DNA from: an uncultured Parabacteroides sp.
Lineage (GTDB): Bacteria > Bacteroidota > Bacteroidia > Bacteroidales > Tannerellaceae
Direction: 5' to 3'
NCBI GenBank assembly: GCA_937890135.1
Contig: CALBYC010000171.1
Coordinates: 1-6,466 of the forward strand
Length of the DNA: 6,466 nt
Shown here: piece by piece, positions 6,124 through 6,466 of the stretch
Position numbering within the stretch: position 1 is the first letter of the stretch
Layout of the letters: every line of letters begins with the position of its first letter
Translations under genes and position numbers: made by a program
The notes under the pieces: generated by a model
Databases searched by the model: none
What the model was told of the DNA's origin: nothing
What the model saw: the letters and a program-made list of their open reading frames with translations, nothing else

Positions 6124-6466
6124 TCACATGAATAAATCCAAAGTAAGCTGTTCCCGCTCTGCTTGTTGCTTGCGCAGGTGTTTCTTCCCTTGCGGTGTAA
6201 CGATTTCCAATTTGCCCAAACGTGTCTTGACCACAGTGGTCACTACATAGTTGGCATGAATGATTTCCCCCATTTCTGACAGCTTACGTGAAATTTCTAA
6301 TACGCAATCAATGCACATGCCGCTGGTGAAAGCGATTTTATCGTCAATCATCTGTTTTTTGAAATCTTCGTCTTGCATGTAGAAGTCTATCATTGTTCCG
6401 CTCTTGCTGTAGATGCCTTTCCAGCGGTATCGCGCATCGGTCAAGACGGGAGATATGATTTCAATT
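6124..6466 (-). CDS. Unrecognised protein, C-terminal part (5' end outside window)
   Basis: The frame stays open from the TGA at 6124-6126 to the right edge, giving 113 whole codons, so this is the tail of a longer gene; the TTG at 6444 is unlikely to be its start. I do not recognise the family. The visible part has alternating hydrophobic and charged residues suggesting a small beta-rich domain: RYRWKGIYSKSGTMIDFYM, then DEDFKKQMI, then FTSGMCIDCVLEI, then YVVTTVVKT. A basic segment (GKKHLRKQQ) follows, and the protein ends in QLTLDLFM, which resembles a bacterial sliding-clamp-binding motif. No signal peptide or membrane segment is visible in this part. It lies 24 bp upstream of the phosphoesterase gene on the same strand and could share its transcript, but the cytoplasmic look suggests an unrelated job. 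Confidence 0.7.
   Translation of the reverse strand, partial: IEIISPVLTDARYRWKGIYSKSGTMIDFYMQDEDFKKQMIDDKIAFTSGMCIDCVLEISRKLSEMGEIIHANYVVTTVVKTRLGKLEIVTPQGKKHLRKQQAEREQLTLDLFM

Noticed and set aside
6139..6146. TTACTTTG on the minus strand as a promoter for the phosphoesterase gene
   Set aside because: It departs from TAnnTTTG at the second base, has no clear -33 partner and lies inside the upstream coding region.
6124..6444. A complete 106-residue gene starting at TTG 6444
   Set aside because: The frame continues without a stop to the window edge and TTG is a poor start, so a truncated longer gene is more likely.
1..6466. A new defence system, mobile element or CRISPR array
   Set aside because: No integrase, transposase, terminal repeats, repeat-spacer array, nuclease-helicase set or toxin-antitoxin pair is visible; the genes fit ordinary surface-glycan, hydrolase and housekeeping-type families.

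Overview
The window looks like chromosomal DNA of a gut Bacteroidales bacterium (Bacteroides or Parabacteroides type). The reasons are the moderate GC content, a TAnnTTTG-type promoter element, poorly developed Shine-Dalgarno sites, a lipoprotein GH92 glycosidase, and a capsule-type WecA/MraY-like sugar-phosphate transferase. No rRNA, tRNA, CRISPR array or insertion sequence was seen.

Layout: bases 1-1291 (plus strand) hold the 3' end of a surface-polysaccharide operon: the C-terminal part of a polyprenyl-phosphate sugar-1-phosphate transferase, then a WbuC-family cupin with an extra C-terminal helical domain. Bases 1260-2416 (minus strand) hold a two-gene, translationally coupled unit: an AlkZ-related winged-helix-like protein followed by a DUF4186 protein. 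Its last gene converges on the cupin gene and overlaps its 3' end by 32 bp. Bases 2417-2669 form the only sizeable non-coding stretch, with a promoter for the two-gene unit and a large three-tier hairpin that probably ends the next transcript. Bases 2670-6099 (minus strand) hold a secreted Dcr2-like metallophosphoesterase followed by a divergent GH92 lipoprotein. Bases 6124-6466 hold the C-terminal part of an unrecognised protein that runs off the window.

Working together: the two plus-strand genes belong to lipid-linked glycan synthesis. The phosphoesterase and GH92 genes are 55 bp apart and both exported, so they plausibly act on the same substrate, perhaps a phosphorylated mannose-containing glycan; that is inference from pairing. 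The DUF4186/AlkZ-related pair has no established role that I can name.

I found no convincing new multi-gene system. The most useful leads are the phosphoesterase-GH92 pairing with unusual GH92 active-site surroundings, the cupin's C-terminal extension, and a possible sliding-clamp-binding tail on the truncated gene at the right edge.
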